Below are positions 52,834 to 63,158 of a stretch of DNA of 64,000 bases, in pieces (the first letter of the stretch is position 1; every line of letters starts with the position of its first letter). The notes beneath the pieces are model-generated. The model did not search any database and was not told the origin of the DNA. It saw only the letters and a program-made list of their open reading frames with translations. The position numbers and the translations under genes are program-made. The stretch is from Planomicrobium sp. CPCC 101079 (lineage in GTDB: Bacteria; Bacillota; Bacilli; Bacillales_A; Planococcaceae): assembly GCF_007859275.1 (NCBI RefSeq), contig NZ_VOHC01000011.1, positions 124,001-188,000 on the forward strand. Direction: 5' to 3'.

Positions 52834-52839
52834 TCAATC

Positions 52840-53087
52840 TATATCCATACCCAACACATTGATGGAGAAAGTATAAAATCGCATCCGTTCAGAAAGAGGT
52901 TCCCCGGCTGAAAGAACCTTCGCCATGCTATTTTAGAAAGCTACTCCTGAGTGCAGCTAATCCCTGCCGTACAGCCGCGTTAAGGCATCTATGAGAGACA
53001 CGGATTGTACATCCGTGTAATTAGGGTGGTACCGCGAATCGATAGCCTTCGTCCCTTGCGCAAGCAAGGGGTGGAGGCTATTTTTTA
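52840..53087 (+). ncRNA. T-box leader of alaS
   Basis: T-box sequence AGGGTGGTACCGCG at 53023-53036, then terminator stem ATAGCCTTCGTCCCTTGC / GCAAGGGGTGGAGGCTAT (53042-53082) and T-run. The Ala codon GCT at 52956-52958 in GTGCAGCTAATC is the probable specifier. Confidence 0.9.
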
Positions 53088-53141
53088 TTGCCGCCCAGAT
53101 TACACAAGAAATCGCCTTAATTTTATAAAGGAGGAAAAAAC

Positions 53142-55775
53142 ATGAAAACCATGAAGACGATGAAAGCAGCTGACATCAGAAAAATGTACTTGGATTTCTT
53201 TAAGGAAAAAGGCCACGATCAAGAGCCGAGCGCGCCGCTTGTGCCATTCGAAGATCCGTCTTTGCTATGGATCAATAGCGGGGTTGCAACATTGAAAAAA
53301 TACTTTGACGGGCGCATCATCCCGGATAATCCGCGCATTGTCAACGCGCAAAAATCGATCCGTACGAACGACATCGAAAATGTCGGGAAAACGGCGCGAC
53401 ACCATACATTTTTTGAAATGCTCGGGAATTTCTCAATCGGTGAATACTTCAAAAAAGAAGCGATCCACTGGGCTTGGGAATTCTTGACGGATGATAAATG
53501 GATCGGCTTTGATCCTGAAAAACTTTCCGTGACAATCCATCCGGAAGATGAGGAAGCGTACGATATCTGGCTGAACGAAGTCGGCATTCCGGCTGAACGC
53601 ATTATCCGCCTTGAAGGGAACTTCTGGGATATCGGAGAAGGGCCAAGCGGGCCGAACTCGGAAATTTTCTATGACCGCGGCGAAAGCTATGGCAATGATA
53701 TGAATGACCCGGAACTTTATCCGGGTGGAGAAAATGACCGCTACTTGGAAATCTGGAATTTGGTATTTTCCCAGTTCAACCACAATCCGGACCATACGTA
53801 CACGCCGCTGCCGAAGCAAAACATTGATACGGGAATGGGACTCGAACGCATTACTTCGGTAGTCCAAGACGTACCGACCAACTATGATACGGATCTGTTC
53901 ATGCCGATCATTGAGAAAACAGAAGCAATTTCAGGCAAAAAATACGGCCAAGACACAGAAGCCGACATGGCATTCAAAGTAATTGCTGACCATGTCCGCA
54001 CGGTGGCATTTGCAATCGGAGACGGAGCGCTTCCATCAAATGAAGGCCGTGGTTATGTCTTGCGCCGGCTATTGCGGCGTGCTGTCCGTTTCGCGAAGAA
54101 GTTAGGCATCGAAAAGCCATTCATGTACGAATTGGTTCCTGTTGTCGGCGAAATTATGGTTGACTTCTATCCAGAAGTGAAAGACAAACAGGATTTCATC
54201 ATTCGCGTGATGAAACTTGAAGAAGAACGTTTCCACGAAACACTTCACGATGGATTGGAAATCTTGTCGCAAGTTGCAGCACAACAAAAAGAAGCCGGCA
54301 AGACGGAAATTCCGGGGGAAGATGCTTTCCGCCTGTACGACACATATGGATTCCCGATTGAATTAACAGAAGAATATGCTGAAGATGAAGGCATGAGCGT
54401 CGACTACGCAGGATTTGAAGCGGCGATGGAAGCTCAGCGCGACCGTGCTAGAAGCGCACGGCAAAACGTCAACTCCATGCAAAGCCAATCGGAAGTGCTT
54501 GGCAATATCAAAGAGCCGAGCAAATTTGTCGGCTACAGCAATACGGTGGCAAACGCACAAGTTGTTGTCATTATCAAAGACGGCGAACTGGCGGACAGCG
54601 CACAAGAAGGCGAAGAAGTGCAAGTTATTTTGGATCAGACGCCATTTTATGCTGAAAGCGGCGGACAAATTGCCGACCGGGGAATTCTGTCAAATGATTT
54701 GGTCCAAGCGACAGTACTTGACGTCAAAAAAGCGCCGAATGGCCAAAACCTGCATTCTGTCCGTGTAGAATCAGGCGAATTGACGAAAACTGCAGTGCAT
54801 GCCCAAGTAGATGCTTCAGAACGCCGCCATACGGTAAAGAACCATACTGCGACCCACCTTTTGCATCAAGCGTTGAAAGACGTACTAGGAACGCATGTGA
54901 ACCAAGCAGGATCGTATGTCGGCCCTGACCGTCTGCGTTTTGACTTCTCGCATTTCGGCGGTGTAACAAAAGAAGAGCTTGAGCAAATCGAACAAATCGT
55001 CAATGAAAAAGTTTGGAGCGGCATTCCGGTCCAAACCGGCTACCATAATTTGCAGGAAGCAAAAGATATGGGCGCGATGGCATTGTTCGGTGAAAAGTAC
55101 GGCGATATCGTCCGTGTTGTGGAAATCGGCGATTATTCGTTGGAATTGTGCGGCGGCGTCCATGTCGGCAGCACTGCTGAAATCGGCTTGTTCAAAATCG
55201 TCTCTGAAAGCGGCATCGGCGCCGGCATTCGCCGCATCGAAGCTGTAACAGGCAAAGGCGCGTATGAAAACTTTAAAGACAGCGAACAGACGCTCGAACA
55301 AGCTGCTGGCCTATTAAAATCGTCACCTAAGGATTTAGTTCAAAAAGTCCAGTCGTTCCAGCAGGAAATGAAAGGCTTACAGCGTGAGAATGAATCGCTG
55401 ATGGCGAAAATCTCTAATGCCCAGTCTGGGGAGATTATGGAAAAAGCACGCCAAGTGGGCGACGTTACTGTTCTGTCAGCGAAAGTTGAAGCGAAAGATA
55501 ACAACCAGCTGCGACAGATGATGGATGATCTGAAGCAGAAATTCGAGAAAGCGGTCCTTGTGCTAGGTGCGACAGACGGTGAAAAAGTCATGCTGGTAGC
55601 GGGCGTTACAAAAGATTTGGTTGGCGGGAACTATCATGCTGGCCAAATCGTCAAACATGTGGCAGAGCAATGTGGAGGCAAAGGCGGCGGCCGGCCGGAC
55701 ATGGCAATGGCAGGTGCTAAAAACCCAGAAAAACTGGATGAAGCCCTTGAATCGGTCTACACTTTGCTTAAATAA
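53142..55775 (+). CDS. alaS: Alanyl-tRNA synthetase
   Basis: Class II aminoacylation domain ([32 protein letters not shown]), editing domain with zinc ligands [12 protein letters not shown] and [14 protein letters not shown], and the C-terminal DHHA1 domain ([13 protein letters not shown]). Start ATG 53142, seven bases after AAGGAGG; two further ATGs follow within seven codons. 877 residues. Confidence 0.98.
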   Translation: MKTMKTMKAADIRKMYLDFFKEKGHDQEPSAPLVPFEDPSLLWINSGVATLKKYFDGRIIPDNPRIVNAQKSIRTNDIENVGKTARHHTFFEMLGNFSIGEYFKKEAIHWAWEFLTDDKWIGFDPEKLSVTIHPEDEEAYDIWLNEVGIPAERIIRLEGNFWDIGEGPSGPNSEIFYDRGESYGNDMNDPELYPGGENDRYLEIWNLVFSQFNHNPDHTYTPLPKQNIDTGMGLERITSVVQDVPTNYDTDLFMPIIEKTEAISGKKYGQDTEADMAFKVIADHVRTVAFAIGDGALPSNEGRGYVLRRLLRRAVRFAKKLGIEKPFMYELVPVVGEIMVDFYPEVKDKQDFIIRVMKLEEERFHETLHDGLEILSQVAAQQKEAGKTEIPGEDAFRLYDTYGFPIELTEEYAEDEGMSVDYAGFEAAMEAQRDRARSARQNVNSMQSQSEVLGNIKEPSKFVGYSNTVANAQVVVIIKDGELADSAQEGEEVQVILDQTPFYAESGGQIADRGILSNDLVQATVLDVKKAPNGQNLHSVRVESGELTKTAVHAQVDASERRHTVKNHTATHLLHQALKDVLGTHVNQAGSYVGPDRLRFDFSHFGGVTKEELEQIEQIVNEKVWSGIPVQTGYHNLQEAKDMGAMALFGEKYGDIVRVVEIGDYSLELCGGVHVGSTAEIGLFKIVSESGIGAGIRRIEAVTGKGAYENFKDSEQTLEQAAGLLKSSPKDLVQKVQSFQQEMKGLQRENESLMAKISNAQSGEIMEKARQVGDVTVLSAKVEAKDNNQLRQMMDDLKQKFEKAVLVLGATDGEKVMLVAGVTKDLVGGNYHAGQIVKHVAEQCGGKGGGRPDMAMAGAKNPEKLDEALESVYTLLK

Positions 55776-55776
55776 G

Positions 55777-55805
55777 TTTTATAAATGCCGGCAATCGTAT
55801 ATAAT
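55777..55805 (+). promoter_or_regulatory. Possible promoter of ireB operon
   Basis: TATAAT at 55800-55805 is consensus; the -35 (TTTTAT) is weak. Confidence 0.45.
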
Positions 55806-55864
55806 GAAAGTCAAGGTAGCGGGAACTTTTTCTCCTAGCTAAATCAGAAAGCGAGGTGCTTGTC

Positions 55865-56131
55865 GTGAGTTCATTTGACAAAACTATGAAGTTCAATTCG
55901 CCTGATGAATCAATGCAGCAAGAAGTGAAACAGGTGATGCTTCAAGTTCATGCTTCACTGGAAGAGAAAGGCTACAATCCGATCAATCAAATTGTCGGAT
56001 ATTTACTATCAGGTGATCCGGCTTATATTCCTCGCCATCAAGATGCGCGAAATATGATTCGCAAACTGGAACGGGATGAAATTCTCGAAGAGCTTGTGAA
56101 ATTTTATATCAAAAAGAATAATGAGGAATAA
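55865..56131 (+). CDS. ireB: IreB family regulatory phosphoprotein (UPF0297)
   Basis: [15 protein letters not shown] ... [21 protein letters not shown] is the family signature; in Enterococcus IreB is a kinase substrate that affects cephalosporin tolerance. GTG 55865 follows GCGAGGTG. 88 residues, followed by ruvX two bases later. Confidence 0.94.
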   Translation: MSSFDKTMKFNSPDESMQQEVKQVMLQVHASLEEKGYNPINQIVGYLLSGDPAYIPRHQDARNMIRKLERDEILEELVKFYIKKNNEE

Positions 56132-56133
56132 AC

Positions 56134-56550
56134 ATGCGAACAATGGGACTTGATGTCGGTTCGAAAACGATTGGTGTTGCAATCAGCGATGCACTTGGCT
56201 GGACCGCCCAAGGCATCGAAACCGTCAAAATTAACGAAGCGGCAGAAGAATACGGATTTGAGCGCCTCGGTGAGTTGATTAAGCAATACGAAGTCACTGA
56301 AGTGGTTGTTGGTTATCCGAAAAACATGAATAATAGCATCGGCCCACGAGCTGAAGCATCCGAAAAGTTTGCAGCTTTGCTGAAAGAATTGTATGCTATA
56401 CCGGTAGTCTTATGGGATGAACGTCTTACAACGTCTGCCGCAGAAAAGATGTTGATCTCGGCGGATGTCAGCCGTAAGAACCGCAAAAAAGTGATTGACA
56501 AGATGGCAGCAGTCATGATCTTGCAAGGCTATCTTGATTTTAAAAAATGA
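56134..56550 (+). CDS. ruvX: YqgF/RuvX-type nuclease
   Basis: RNase H-like fold with [29 protein letters not shown] and [11 protein letters not shown]. Members process 16S rRNA ends or Holliday junctions. 138 residues. Confidence 0.95.
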   Translation: MRTMGLDVGSKTIGVAISDALGWTAQGIETVKINEAAEEYGFERLGELIKQYEVTEVVVGYPKNMNNSIGPRAEASEKFAALLKELYAIPVVLWDERLTTSAAEKMLISADVSRKNRKKVIDKMAAVMILQGYLDFKK

Positions 56551-56563
56551 TGAGGTGACGCAA

Positions 56564-56872
56564 ATGGAACACGGACAAGAACACATTACAGTCGTTGATG
56601 AAAACGGCAACGAGCAACTATTTGAGGTATTGTTTACATTTGATTCGGAGGAATTCGGAAAGTCTTATGTATTGTACTTCCCAGTCGGTGCTGAAGAAGA
56701 CGACGAAGGCGAAATCGAAATTCATGCATCTTCCTTCACTGAAACTGCAGATGCTGATTCTGCTGTAGGCGGCGGAGAACTTAAACCAGTTGAAACTGAC
56801 GAAGAATGGGACATGATCGAAGAAATGCTGAACACGTTCCTTGATGAAGAAGAAGAAAACGAAGAAGTCTGA
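56564..56872 (+). CDS. DUF1292 family acidic protein
   Basis: [19 protein letters not shown] is the DUF1292 start; the tail is strongly acidic ([11 protein letters not shown]). 102 residues. Corresponds to B. subtilis yrzB. Function unknown; always near ireB-ruvX. ATG 56564 after GAGGTGA. Confidence 0.9.
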   Translation: MEHGQEHITVVDENGNEQLFEVLFTFDSEEFGKSYVLYFPVGAEEDDEGEIEIHASSFTETADADSAVGGGELKPVETDEEWDMIEEMLNTFLDEEEENEEV

Positions 56873-56890
56873 TCGAATGATCGGAAGAGG

Positions 56891-56925
56891 GACGGAATTG
56901 AAATTTAATTCCGTCTTTTTCTTTT
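56891..56925 (+). terminator. Terminator of the ireB operon
   Basis: GACGGAATT-GAAATTT-AATTCCGTC and T-run. Confidence 0.9.
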
Positions 56926-56974
56926 GTGCTGATTTCTTGTATACTTGTAAATGAAAAGCTAAGGGGGGGAACCC

Positions 56975-58099
56975 GTGGAAAATCAATCGAAAAGAGAGAT
57001 CATGTTGGAGCGGATGAAAGAAAAAAAACAAGAGGTGAGGGTCGTCCGGCGTATTGTCTTTGTCATTGCACTCATCTTACTTCTTATTATCGGCATTGCC
57101 GGCTTCCGTACCTACCAATTTGTTTCCGGAGCATTAAAGCCGGTGGACCCGGATTCAGAGGAAGTCGTCGACATTACTGTACCGATCGGTTCTAGTTTGG
57201 ACAGCATTTCTGAATTGCTGGAAGAAAATGGCTTAGTAAAAGACGCACGTGTCTATAAGTATTATGTGAAGTTTAACAACCAGGCTGAATTTCAAGCCGG
57301 CGATTACGGTTTAAGGCCGTCCATGACGCTTGACGAAATTACGGAAAGCTTAAAAACCGGCAAAGTTTATCGTGAACCTCTGTTCAATATCACTTTCCCT
57401 GAAGGTTTGACAATTGAAGAGATTGCTGAAAACGTCATTGCCCAAAAAACCAAATTCACAGCAGAAGAATTTCTCGAAAAAATGAAGGATAAAGCGTATA
57501 TCGAAGAGTTGATGGCTGAACATCCGGAATTGCTGACAGACGAAATATTGGCTGAAGACATCCGCTATCCGCTTGAAGGCTATCTGTTCCCGGCAACTTA
57601 TCCGTTCTACGAAGAAGATCCTTCGTTGACGTTGATCATCGAACAGATGCTGGATGCTACAGAGTCAAATGTGCTGCAATACAAAACGGTGTTGGATGAA
57701 ATGGATAAATCTCCGCATTGGCTGTTGACGTTCGCTTCGCTGCTTGAGGAAGAAGCGACTGCCCAATCGGATCGCCAAACGATTGCCAGTGTTTTCTACA
57801 ACCGCCTAGAAAAAGATATGCCTTTGCAGACGGATCCGACTGTCATTTATGCGATGGGTGAGCATAAAGACCGGCTTTTCAACAAGGATTATGAATTTGA
57901 ACATCCATACAGCACTTATCAGAACAAAGGCTTGCCGCCTGGGCCGATTGCCTCCGCTGGTTTATCGTCCATTCAGGCTGTTATCGACCCGGCTGATACC
58001 GAGTACGAATATTTCCTGGCCGACTCTGAAGGCAAGAACCATTTTGCTAAAACGTACGAAGAACATTTAGCCAACCAAGACAAGTACATTGGAAATTAA
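56975..58099 (+). CDS. mltG: Endolytic murein transglycosylase MltG
   Basis: Cuts nascent glycan strands at the membrane. One N-terminal helix at about 23-45, a LysM-like part, then the YceG domain with the catalytic glutamate in FASLLEEEAT and the KGLPPGPIASAG motif. GTG start after GGGGGGAA. 374 residues. Confidence 0.95.
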   Translation: MENQSKREIMLERMKEKKQEVRVVRRIVFVIALILLLIIGIAGFRTYQFVSGALKPVDPDSEEVVDITVPIGSSLDSISELLEENGLVKDARVYKYYVKFNNQAEFQAGDYGLRPSMTLDEITESLKTGKVYREPLFNITFPEGLTIEEIAENVIAQKTKFTAEEFLEKMKDKAYIEELMAEHPELLTDEILAEDIRYPLEGYLFPATYPFYEEDPSLTLIIEQMLDATESNVLQYKTVLDEMDKSPHWLLTFASLLEEEATAQSDRQTIASVFYNRLEKDMPLQTDPTVIYAMGEHKDRLFNKDYEFEHPYSTYQNKGLPPGPIASAGLSSIQAVIDPADTEYEYFLADSEGKNHFAKTYEEHLANQDKYIGN

Positions 58100-58107
58100 T
58101 CCACTAA

Positions 58108-58143
58108 GAGAAGGATGCGGCGACGCTTTCCTTCTTCTTTTTG
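58108..58143 (+). terminator. Terminator of mltG
   Basis: GAAGGA(T)GCG-GCGA-CGC(T)TTCCTTC and T-rich tail. Confidence 0.75.
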
Positions 58144-58169
58144 AATTAAATTTTGTTTTATGTTATGAT
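58141..58169 (+). promoter_or_regulatory. Promoter of trmR
   Basis: TTGAAT (58141-58146), 17-base spacer, TATGAT (58164-58169). Confidence 0.7.
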
Positions 58170-58208
58170 GGGGTGTAATTTTTGTAATGGTGAAAAGGAG
58201 CTTTTTGC

Positions 58209-58814
58209 ATGACGAATGAGCACATAACAACAACATTGCAATCGATCAAAGCTTATGCGGAACAGCACCATGTGCCCATCATGGAAGACCAGGGCATCGA
58301 CTCTCTTCTGCAATTATTGCGTGACCAACAACCGAAAACGGTATTGGAAATTGGAGCTGCCATCGGCTTTTCTGCCATAAAAGTGGCAGAGGCTTTGCCG
58401 GACTGCCATATTGACACGATTGAACGGGACGATGAGCGATTCGATAAAGCGGTAGAATTTATTAAAAAAGCCGGGCTGGACAATCAAATCCGGATTTTTC
58501 ACGCAGATGCGCTTGAATTCGAGCTGAAAGAGTTGGGCCCTTCCTATGACGCCATTTTCATCGATGCTGCAAAAGGCCAGTACGACCGCTTTTTTGAAAA
58601 GTACGGACTGCTGCTGGCGGAGGGTGGCATTTTGTATTGCGATAACATGAAAATGCATGGCTTGGCAGAACAGGAAATTTCCGAAGTGCCGAAACGGAAA
58701 CGGACGATGATCCGGAATATCAAGCAATTTAGAGAAAAAATGATGGCCCATCCCGACTTTGATACAAGCTTATTATCAGCTGGAGATGGCATCATGGTGT
58801 GCAAGAAGAAATAA
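58209..58814 (+). CDS. trmR: tRNA 5-hydroxyuridine methyltransferase TrmR
   Basis: SAM-dependent O-methyltransferase that makes mo5U34 from ho5U34. SAM site VLEIGAAIGFSAIKVAEAL, IDTIERDDERF, FIDAAKGQYDRFF, LYCDNM. 201 residues; matches B. subtilis YrrM by position. In B. subtilis trhP1/trhP2 (yrrN, yrrO), which make the ho5U substrate, lie between it and udk; here udk follows directly. Confidence 0.88.
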   Translation: MTNEHITTTLQSIKAYAEQHHVPIMEDQGIDSLLQLLRDQQPKTVLEIGAAIGFSAIKVAEALPDCHIDTIERDDERFDKAVEFIKKAGLDNQIRIFHADALEFELKELGPSYDAIFIDAAKGQYDRFFEKYGLLLAEGGILYCDNMKMHGLAEQEISEVPKRKRTMIRNIKQFREKMMAHPDFDTSLLSAGDGIMVCKKK

Positions 58815-58850
58815 GTGTAAAAATATAGAAGCATGCAAGGAGCTTGGGAA

Positions 58851-59474
58851 ATGTCTAAAAATCGCCCTGTCGTAATCGGAATTGCAGGTGGCTCGGGTTC
58901 AGGGAAAACGAGTGTCACGAATTCCATCTATGAAGTATTCAAAGAAAATTCAGTAGTGGTCATTGAACAAGATTATTACTACAAAGATCAAAGCCATTTG
59001 GCTTTTGAAGAGCGCCTGAAAACAAATTATGACCATCCGCTTGCATTTGATACTGATTTGCTCATTGAACATATCAATAGTTTGCTGGAGCGCAAGCCGA
59101 TTGAAAAGCCGGTTTACAATTACGCACTGCATACGCGTTCGGAAGAAACAGTAGGCATTGAACCGAAAGACGTAATCATTCTTGAAGGTATTTTGGTTCT
59201 GGATGATATCCGCCTCCGCGAATTGATGGACATTAAGCTGTTTGTCGATACGGATGCCGATTTGCGCATCATCCGCCGTTTGCTGCGTGATATTAACGAG
59301 CGCGGACGGACCATCGATTCGGTCATTGACCAATATTTGAAAGTTGTCCGCCCGATGCACAATCAATTTATCGAGCCGACAAAGAGATATGCAGATGTTA
59401 TCATTCCTGAAGGCGGCCAAAATCAAGTTGCAATCGATTTAATGGTTACAAAAATTAAAACAATTCTTGAATAG
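58851..59474 (+). CDS. udk: Uridine kinase
   Basis: Phosphorylates uridine and cytidine. Walker [14 protein letters not shown], then [10 protein letters not shown] and [12 protein letters not shown] 58851 after AAGGAGC. 207 residues. Confidence 0.97.
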   Translation: MSKNRPVVIGIAGGSGSGKTSVTNSIYEVFKENSVVVIEQDYYYKDQSHLAFEERLKTNYDHPLAFDTDLLIEHINSLLERKPIEKPVYNYALHTRSEETVGIEPKDVIILEGILVLDDIRLRELMDIKLFVDTDADLRIIRRLLRDINERGRTIDSVIDQYLKVVRPMHNQFIEPTKRYADVIIPEGGQNQVAIDLMVTKIKTILE

Positions 59475-59555
59475 AATGGTTTATTATAATATGATGATAC
59501 GAGACTGACGGATATTACTACCTATCTAGAGTCAGCAGTTGAAGGAGTGGGGAAA

Positions 59556-60032
59556 ATGGCAAACGAAAAACAATTTCCAATGACAGCTGCAGGAAAGCAG
59601 AAATTGGAAGATGAACTAGACTTCTTAAAAACTGTAAAACGAAAAGAAGTCGTTGAACGCATTAAAGTCGCTCGCAGTTTCGGAGATTTATCCGAGAACT
59701 CCGAGTATGATTCCGCAAAAGAAGATCAGGCATTTGTGGAGGGACGCATCGCCCAGTTAGAATCGATGATCCGCAATGCTGTAATCATAACTGAAGATGA
59801 AACCAATAAAGATATCGTTCGTTTAGGGACAACTGTAACTTTTGTAGAAATTCCAAGCGGCGACGAAGAATCATACACAATTGTAGGATCAGCTGAAGCG
59901 GACCCTCTAGAAGGACGCATTTCGAACGATTCGCCAATCGCGAAAAGCATGATTGGCCGCACAATTGGCGAAAACGTCAAGGTGCTGACACCAGGCGGGG
60001 AAATGGAAATTAAAATCGTTTCAATCTCCTGA
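59556..60032 (+). CDS. greA: Transcription elongation factor GreA
   Basis: Rescues backtracked RNA polymerase. N-terminal coiled coil ([19 protein letters not shown]) with [17 protein letters not shown] at the tip, and the C-terminal FKBP-like domain ([18 protein letters not shown]). 158 residues, start ATG 59556 after GAAGGAG. Confidence 0.98.
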   Translation: MANEKQFPMTAAGKQKLEDELDFLKTVKRKEVVERIKVARSFGDLSENSEYDSAKEDQAFVEGRIAQLESMIRNAVIITEDETNKDIVRLGTTVTFVEIPSGDEESYTIVGSAEADPLEGRISNDSPIAKSMIGRTIGENVKVLTPGGEMEIKIVSIS

Positions 60033-60038
60033 TTTGAA

Positions 60039-60069
60039 TGGCCATTCTTTTGAGAATGGCTATTTTTAT
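60039..60069 (+). terminator. Terminator of greA
   Basis: GCCATTCT-TTTG-AGAATGGC and T-run. Confidence 0.9.
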
Positions 60070-60162
60070 TAAACAGCCTTAAAAATGAAACATTCTTTGT
60101 GTCAAAACGTCAAATTTGTTACATAGAATTATGGTAAAATAATTTGAAGAGGAGGCAATTGA

Positions 60163-60891
60163 ATGTCAAATAACGAACCATCACGTTACCCTTCTCGTTT
60201 GAAAAAGAAGAAAAACCGATCGAATGCTATTTTAAATGGCATGATCGGCTTAGTTTTTGTATTGATTCTGATAACTGGCGCTTTTATATTCCTGGGCAAC
60301 AATAAAGAAAATGCGCAGGAGCTGGAAACGGTTCAAATAACGACGGAATCTGATGAACAAGCGAGCGAAGAGGATAGCGGTACAGAAGAGGCAGACGCTG
60401 AAAAAGAAGCAACTGATCCCGAACAAGAACAGCCGGAAAGTGCTTCAGAAGAATCCGAAGAAGAAAATGCCGTTGAAAATGACGAAAATGAAGCGGATAA
60501 AAATTCTGAAACAGAACAAAAAGAAGGCACGGTAATCGGGGGAACCATCACGAGTAAAGCATCAAACGATCCGATTGTAGAAGAAACGGTCATCAATACA
60601 AGCTGGGAGCCTGTCAAGACTTCCCAAAAAGGCGACCACGTTTCAGTCTATGAAAAAGACTCAGTGGACTGGAAAGAAAAAGTGTCGGCTATTTCTTACG
60701 CTACTGGCCTGCAAGAAGATAATATGTATATCATGAGAATACAAAACGGCGGCGGCCCTCAAAAATCGATCGGCGTGGTCCAATCAAAAGACCAACAGGA
60801 AAAATACCGGGTGTATTTGGAATGGGTAGATGGCAAGGGCTGGAAACCGGTCAAAATGGACATTTTGAACACGCTGGAAGGCGCCTATTAA
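60163..60891 (+). CDS. DUF1510 membrane protein (YrrS-like)
   Basis: Basic N-terminus (SRLKKKKNR), one transmembrane helix at about 26-46, a long acidic Glu/Ser-rich linker (about 52-125) and a C-terminal extracellular DUF1510 domain ([19 protein letters not shown]). 242 residues. In B. subtilis yrrS sits next to pbpI, which is missing here. Confidence 0.88.
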   Translation: MSNNEPSRYPSRLKKKKNRSNAILNGMIGLVFVLILITGAFIFLGNNKENAQELETVQITTESDEQASEEDSGTEEADAEKEATDPEQEQPESASEESEEENAVENDENEADKNSETEQKEGTVIGGTITSKASNDPIVEETVINTSWEPVKTSQKGDHVSVYEKDSVDWKEKVSAISYATGLQEDNMYIMRIQNGGGPQKSIGVVQSKDQQEKYRVYLEWVDGKGWKPVKMDILNTLEGAY

Positions 60892-60909
60892 CAACGGGCG
60901 TCTTTTTTT
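60878..60909 (+). terminator. Terminator of the yrrS-like gene
   Basis: AAGGCGCC pairs with GGGCGTCTT (one G-T pair), then T-run; the stem overlaps the end of the gene. Confidence 0.75.
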
Positions 60910-60940
60910 ACGGAATAACCCTAGAGGAAGGATGAGCAGT

Positions 60941-61645
60941 ATGAAAATCGGCGTAATTGGTGCAATGGAAGAGGAAGTTGAATTAATGAGAGCAAGTCTT
61001 GACGGAGTGGAGACAACGGAGATTGCAAATTGTGAATTTACTTCCGGTACATACAAAGGGCAGGAAGTGGTGCTGTTAAAGAGCGGAATCGGCAAAGTCA
61101 ACGCTGCATTATCAACAACGCTTCTTTTGCATCATTTTAAACCAGATGTAGTTATCAATACCGGTTCTGCCGGCGGTTTTGACGCCAGCCTGGAAGTCGG
61201 CGCCGTAGTCATTTCCGATGAAGTGCGCCACCACGATGTGGATGTGACGGTTTTTGGCTATGAGATGGGCCAAGTGCCGCAAATGCCGGCCGCTTTCCAG
61301 TCGGATCAGTCGCTAATCGACTTGGCAGTGGAAGCGGTAGAAGAACTTGGGGAGCATCCGTACGCAGTTGGATTAATCGCAACCGGTGATTCCTTTATGA
61401 ACGATCCAGAGCGTGTAGCAAAAGTACGCGAAGCGTTTCCGGCAATGAAAGCATCCGAGATGGAAGCGGCAGCTGTGGCTCAAGTATGCCATCAGTTCGG
61501 CGTGCCATTTGTTGTGATTCGTGCCTTGTCTGATATCGCTGGAAAAGAATCCAACGTATCGTTTGAAGAGTTTTTGCCGGTAGCTGCCAAACATTCTACT
61601 GAAATTGTCCATAGCGTCATCGAACGCCTTTCAAAGAAGGCTTAA
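60941..61645 (+). CDS. mtnN: 5'-methylthioadenosine/S-adenosylhomocysteine nucleosidase
   Basis: Recycles MTA and [29 protein letters not shown], and the catalytic region [31 protein letters not shown] 60941 lies nine bases after GAGGAAGG. 234 residues. The mccA/mccB genes that follow in B. subtilis are absent. Confidence 0.97.
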   Translation: MKIGVIGAMEEEVELMRASLDGVETTEIANCEFTSGTYKGQEVVLLKSGIGKVNAALSTTLLLHHFKPDVVINTGSAGGFDASLEVGAVVISDEVRHHDVDVTVFGYEMGQVPQMPAAFQSDQSLIDLAVEAVEELGEHPYAVGLIATGDSFMNDPERVAKVREAFPAMKASEMEAAAVAQVCHQFGVPFVVIRALSDIAGKESNVSFEEFLPVAAKHSTEIVHSVIERLSKKA

Positions 61646-61675
61646 TTTTAAGAAACTGTAGATGCACAGGCATGC

Positions 61676-61714
61676 AAAAAAGCTGCGGGCGTTTGACACG
61701 CCCGCAGCTTTTTT
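61676..61714. terminator. Bidirectional terminator between mtnN and pssA
   Basis: AAAAAAGCTGCGGGCG pairs perfectly with CGCCCGCAGCTTTTTT. Confidence 0.93.
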
Positions 61715-62252
61715 AAATTTTTCTCAACGTAAAAGTGCTCACCATCAGTAATGAACAGATAATGAATAGGAACATGTAAAATACGGGCGGCAATACGGAC
61801 AGCCCAAAAAATGACAAAGTGACGACGGTTCCGGCAGCAGTGATAGGCAGCCCTGTAAAATATCCGTTTGACTCGGAAATATTAAAACGGGCGAGGCGAA
61901 AAGCCCCACTTGCTATGTAGAAGACCGTAAAAACCATTCCGGTTATTCCGAAATCCCTTAAAACCAATTCGTAAAGCAAAATGGCGGGAGCCACTCCAAA
62001 CGAAATAATATCGCTCATCGAATCCAGTTGTTTGCCGAGCTCCGATTCCTGATTGAACTTCCTTGCGACGATTCCGTCAAAACGATCCAGAAAAGCTGCG
62101 ACAAAAATGAATAGCACACTGTAGCTAAAAGATCCATTCAACGCTGCCATTACCGAGGCGCCGCCGAATCCCATATTGCCGATAGTCAGGATGTTGGCGG
62201 ATTGGGACCTGATTTTTTTAACTGTGTGATCCATCCGTTCTATAAATAACAA
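61713..62252 (-). CDS. pssA: CDP-diacylglycerol-serine O-phosphatidyltransferase
   Basis: Makes phosphatidylserine. CDP-alcohol transferase motif DG-x2-AR-x8-G-x3-D-x3-D is complete in DRFDGIVARKF...LGKQLDSMSD. Several membrane helices. The TTG at 62252 (minus strand) is preferred, being about nine bases after AAAGGAG; a TTG 24 bases upstream precedes that site. 179 residues. Divergent from psd. Confidence 0.9.
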   Translation of the reverse strand: MLFIERMDHTVKKIRSQSANILTIGNMGFGGASVMAALNGSFSYSVLFIFVAAFLDRFDGIVARKFNQESELGKQLDSMSDIISFGVAPAILLYELVLRDFGITGMVFTVFYIASGAFRLARFNISESNGYFTGLPITAAGTVVTLSFFGLSVLPPVFYMFLFIICSLLMVSTFTLRKI

Positions 62253-62288
62253 TGGAAAACACTCCTTTTTTGTCAACTTATTCTGTTC

Positions 62289-62317
62289 ATTATACTGTGT
62301 AAGCCGAAAAAATGGTA
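62289..62317 (-). promoter_or_regulatory. Possible promoter of pssA
   Basis: TATAAT on the minus strand at 62294-62289; the -35 at 17-base spacing (TACCAT) is poor. Confidence 0.4.
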
Positions 62318-62345
62318 GACTAATTTAAGCAATGGAGGTGTTTGA

Positions 62346-63119
62346 GTGAAGAAAAAGTTATATCAAAGAACAATTGAGTTAACCAATGGACCTATAACTT
62401 CAAAAATGATTCGCCAATTCGCGCAGTCCAACAAAAGCCGCTGGATGATTCCCAATTACATTAAGACCTATAAAATATCGGTAGATGACGTTGAAAATTC
62501 ATTATCTTCTTTCCCTTCACTCCATGAATTTTTCATCCGCAAGCTCAAAGATGAAAGCCGTCCAATAGCGGATGCTCCGATTGTCTCTCCAGTAGACGGG
62601 AAAATTGAAATAGCAGGGGATTTGCACGACAGCATCCGGTTCCTCGTGAAAAATCAGCATTATTCCTTGACGGATTTGCTGGGTGATCCTGATTTGTCCA
62701 AATCCTATAAAAACGGGAAATACATTGTTCTATACCTGTCCCCGGCCGACTACCACCGGATCCATAGTCCGGCTGAAGGGAATGTGAAGAAACAATACGT
62801 TCTCGGCAAAAAATCTTATCCTGTCAATCAGGCGGGGTTGAGGTATGGCAAATCCCCGCTCAGCGGAAATTACCGTATGATTTCCGAGCTGGAGACTGAG
62901 TTCGGCCGCATGCTTGTCGTAAAAGTCGGTGCAATGTTTATCAACTCGATTGAATTGACCAACTTGAAAAAGAATTGGAGAAAAGGCGAGGAAGTCGGTT
63001 ATTTTAGCTTCGGATCGACGGTCGTTCTATTTTTTGAAGAAAGCGCCATCTCATTTGATGAAAAAGTAAGCGCCGGCAATGCCATCAAGGTGGGAGAAGC
63101 ACTGGCAAATATGCTATAA
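62346..63119 (+). CDS. psd: Phosphatidylserine decarboxylase proenzyme
   Basis: Converts phosphatidylserine to phosphatidylethanolamine. Self-cleaving site FGST with the pyruvoyl serine at residue 224; SPVDGKIE and LYLSPADYHRIHSP are the catalytic Asp/His regions. GTG start after GGAGGTG. 257 residues. Its partner pssA lies back to back with it. Confidence 0.95.
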   Translation: MKKKLYQRTIELTNGPITSKMIRQFAQSNKSRWMIPNYIKTYKISVDDVENSLSSFPSLHEFFIRKLKDESRPIADAPIVSPVDGKIEIAGDLHDSIRFLVKNQHYSLTDLLGDPDLSKSYKNGKYIVLYLSPADYHRIHSPAEGNVKKQYVLGKKSYPVNQAGLRYGKSPLSGNYRMISELETEFGRMLVVKVGAMFINSIELTNLKKNWRKGEEVGYFSFGSTVVLFFEESAISFDEKVSAGNAIKVGEALANML

Positions 63120-63158
63120 TCTATTGAATGAAGTTCGTAAAAACGGGAGTGGTTTGCA

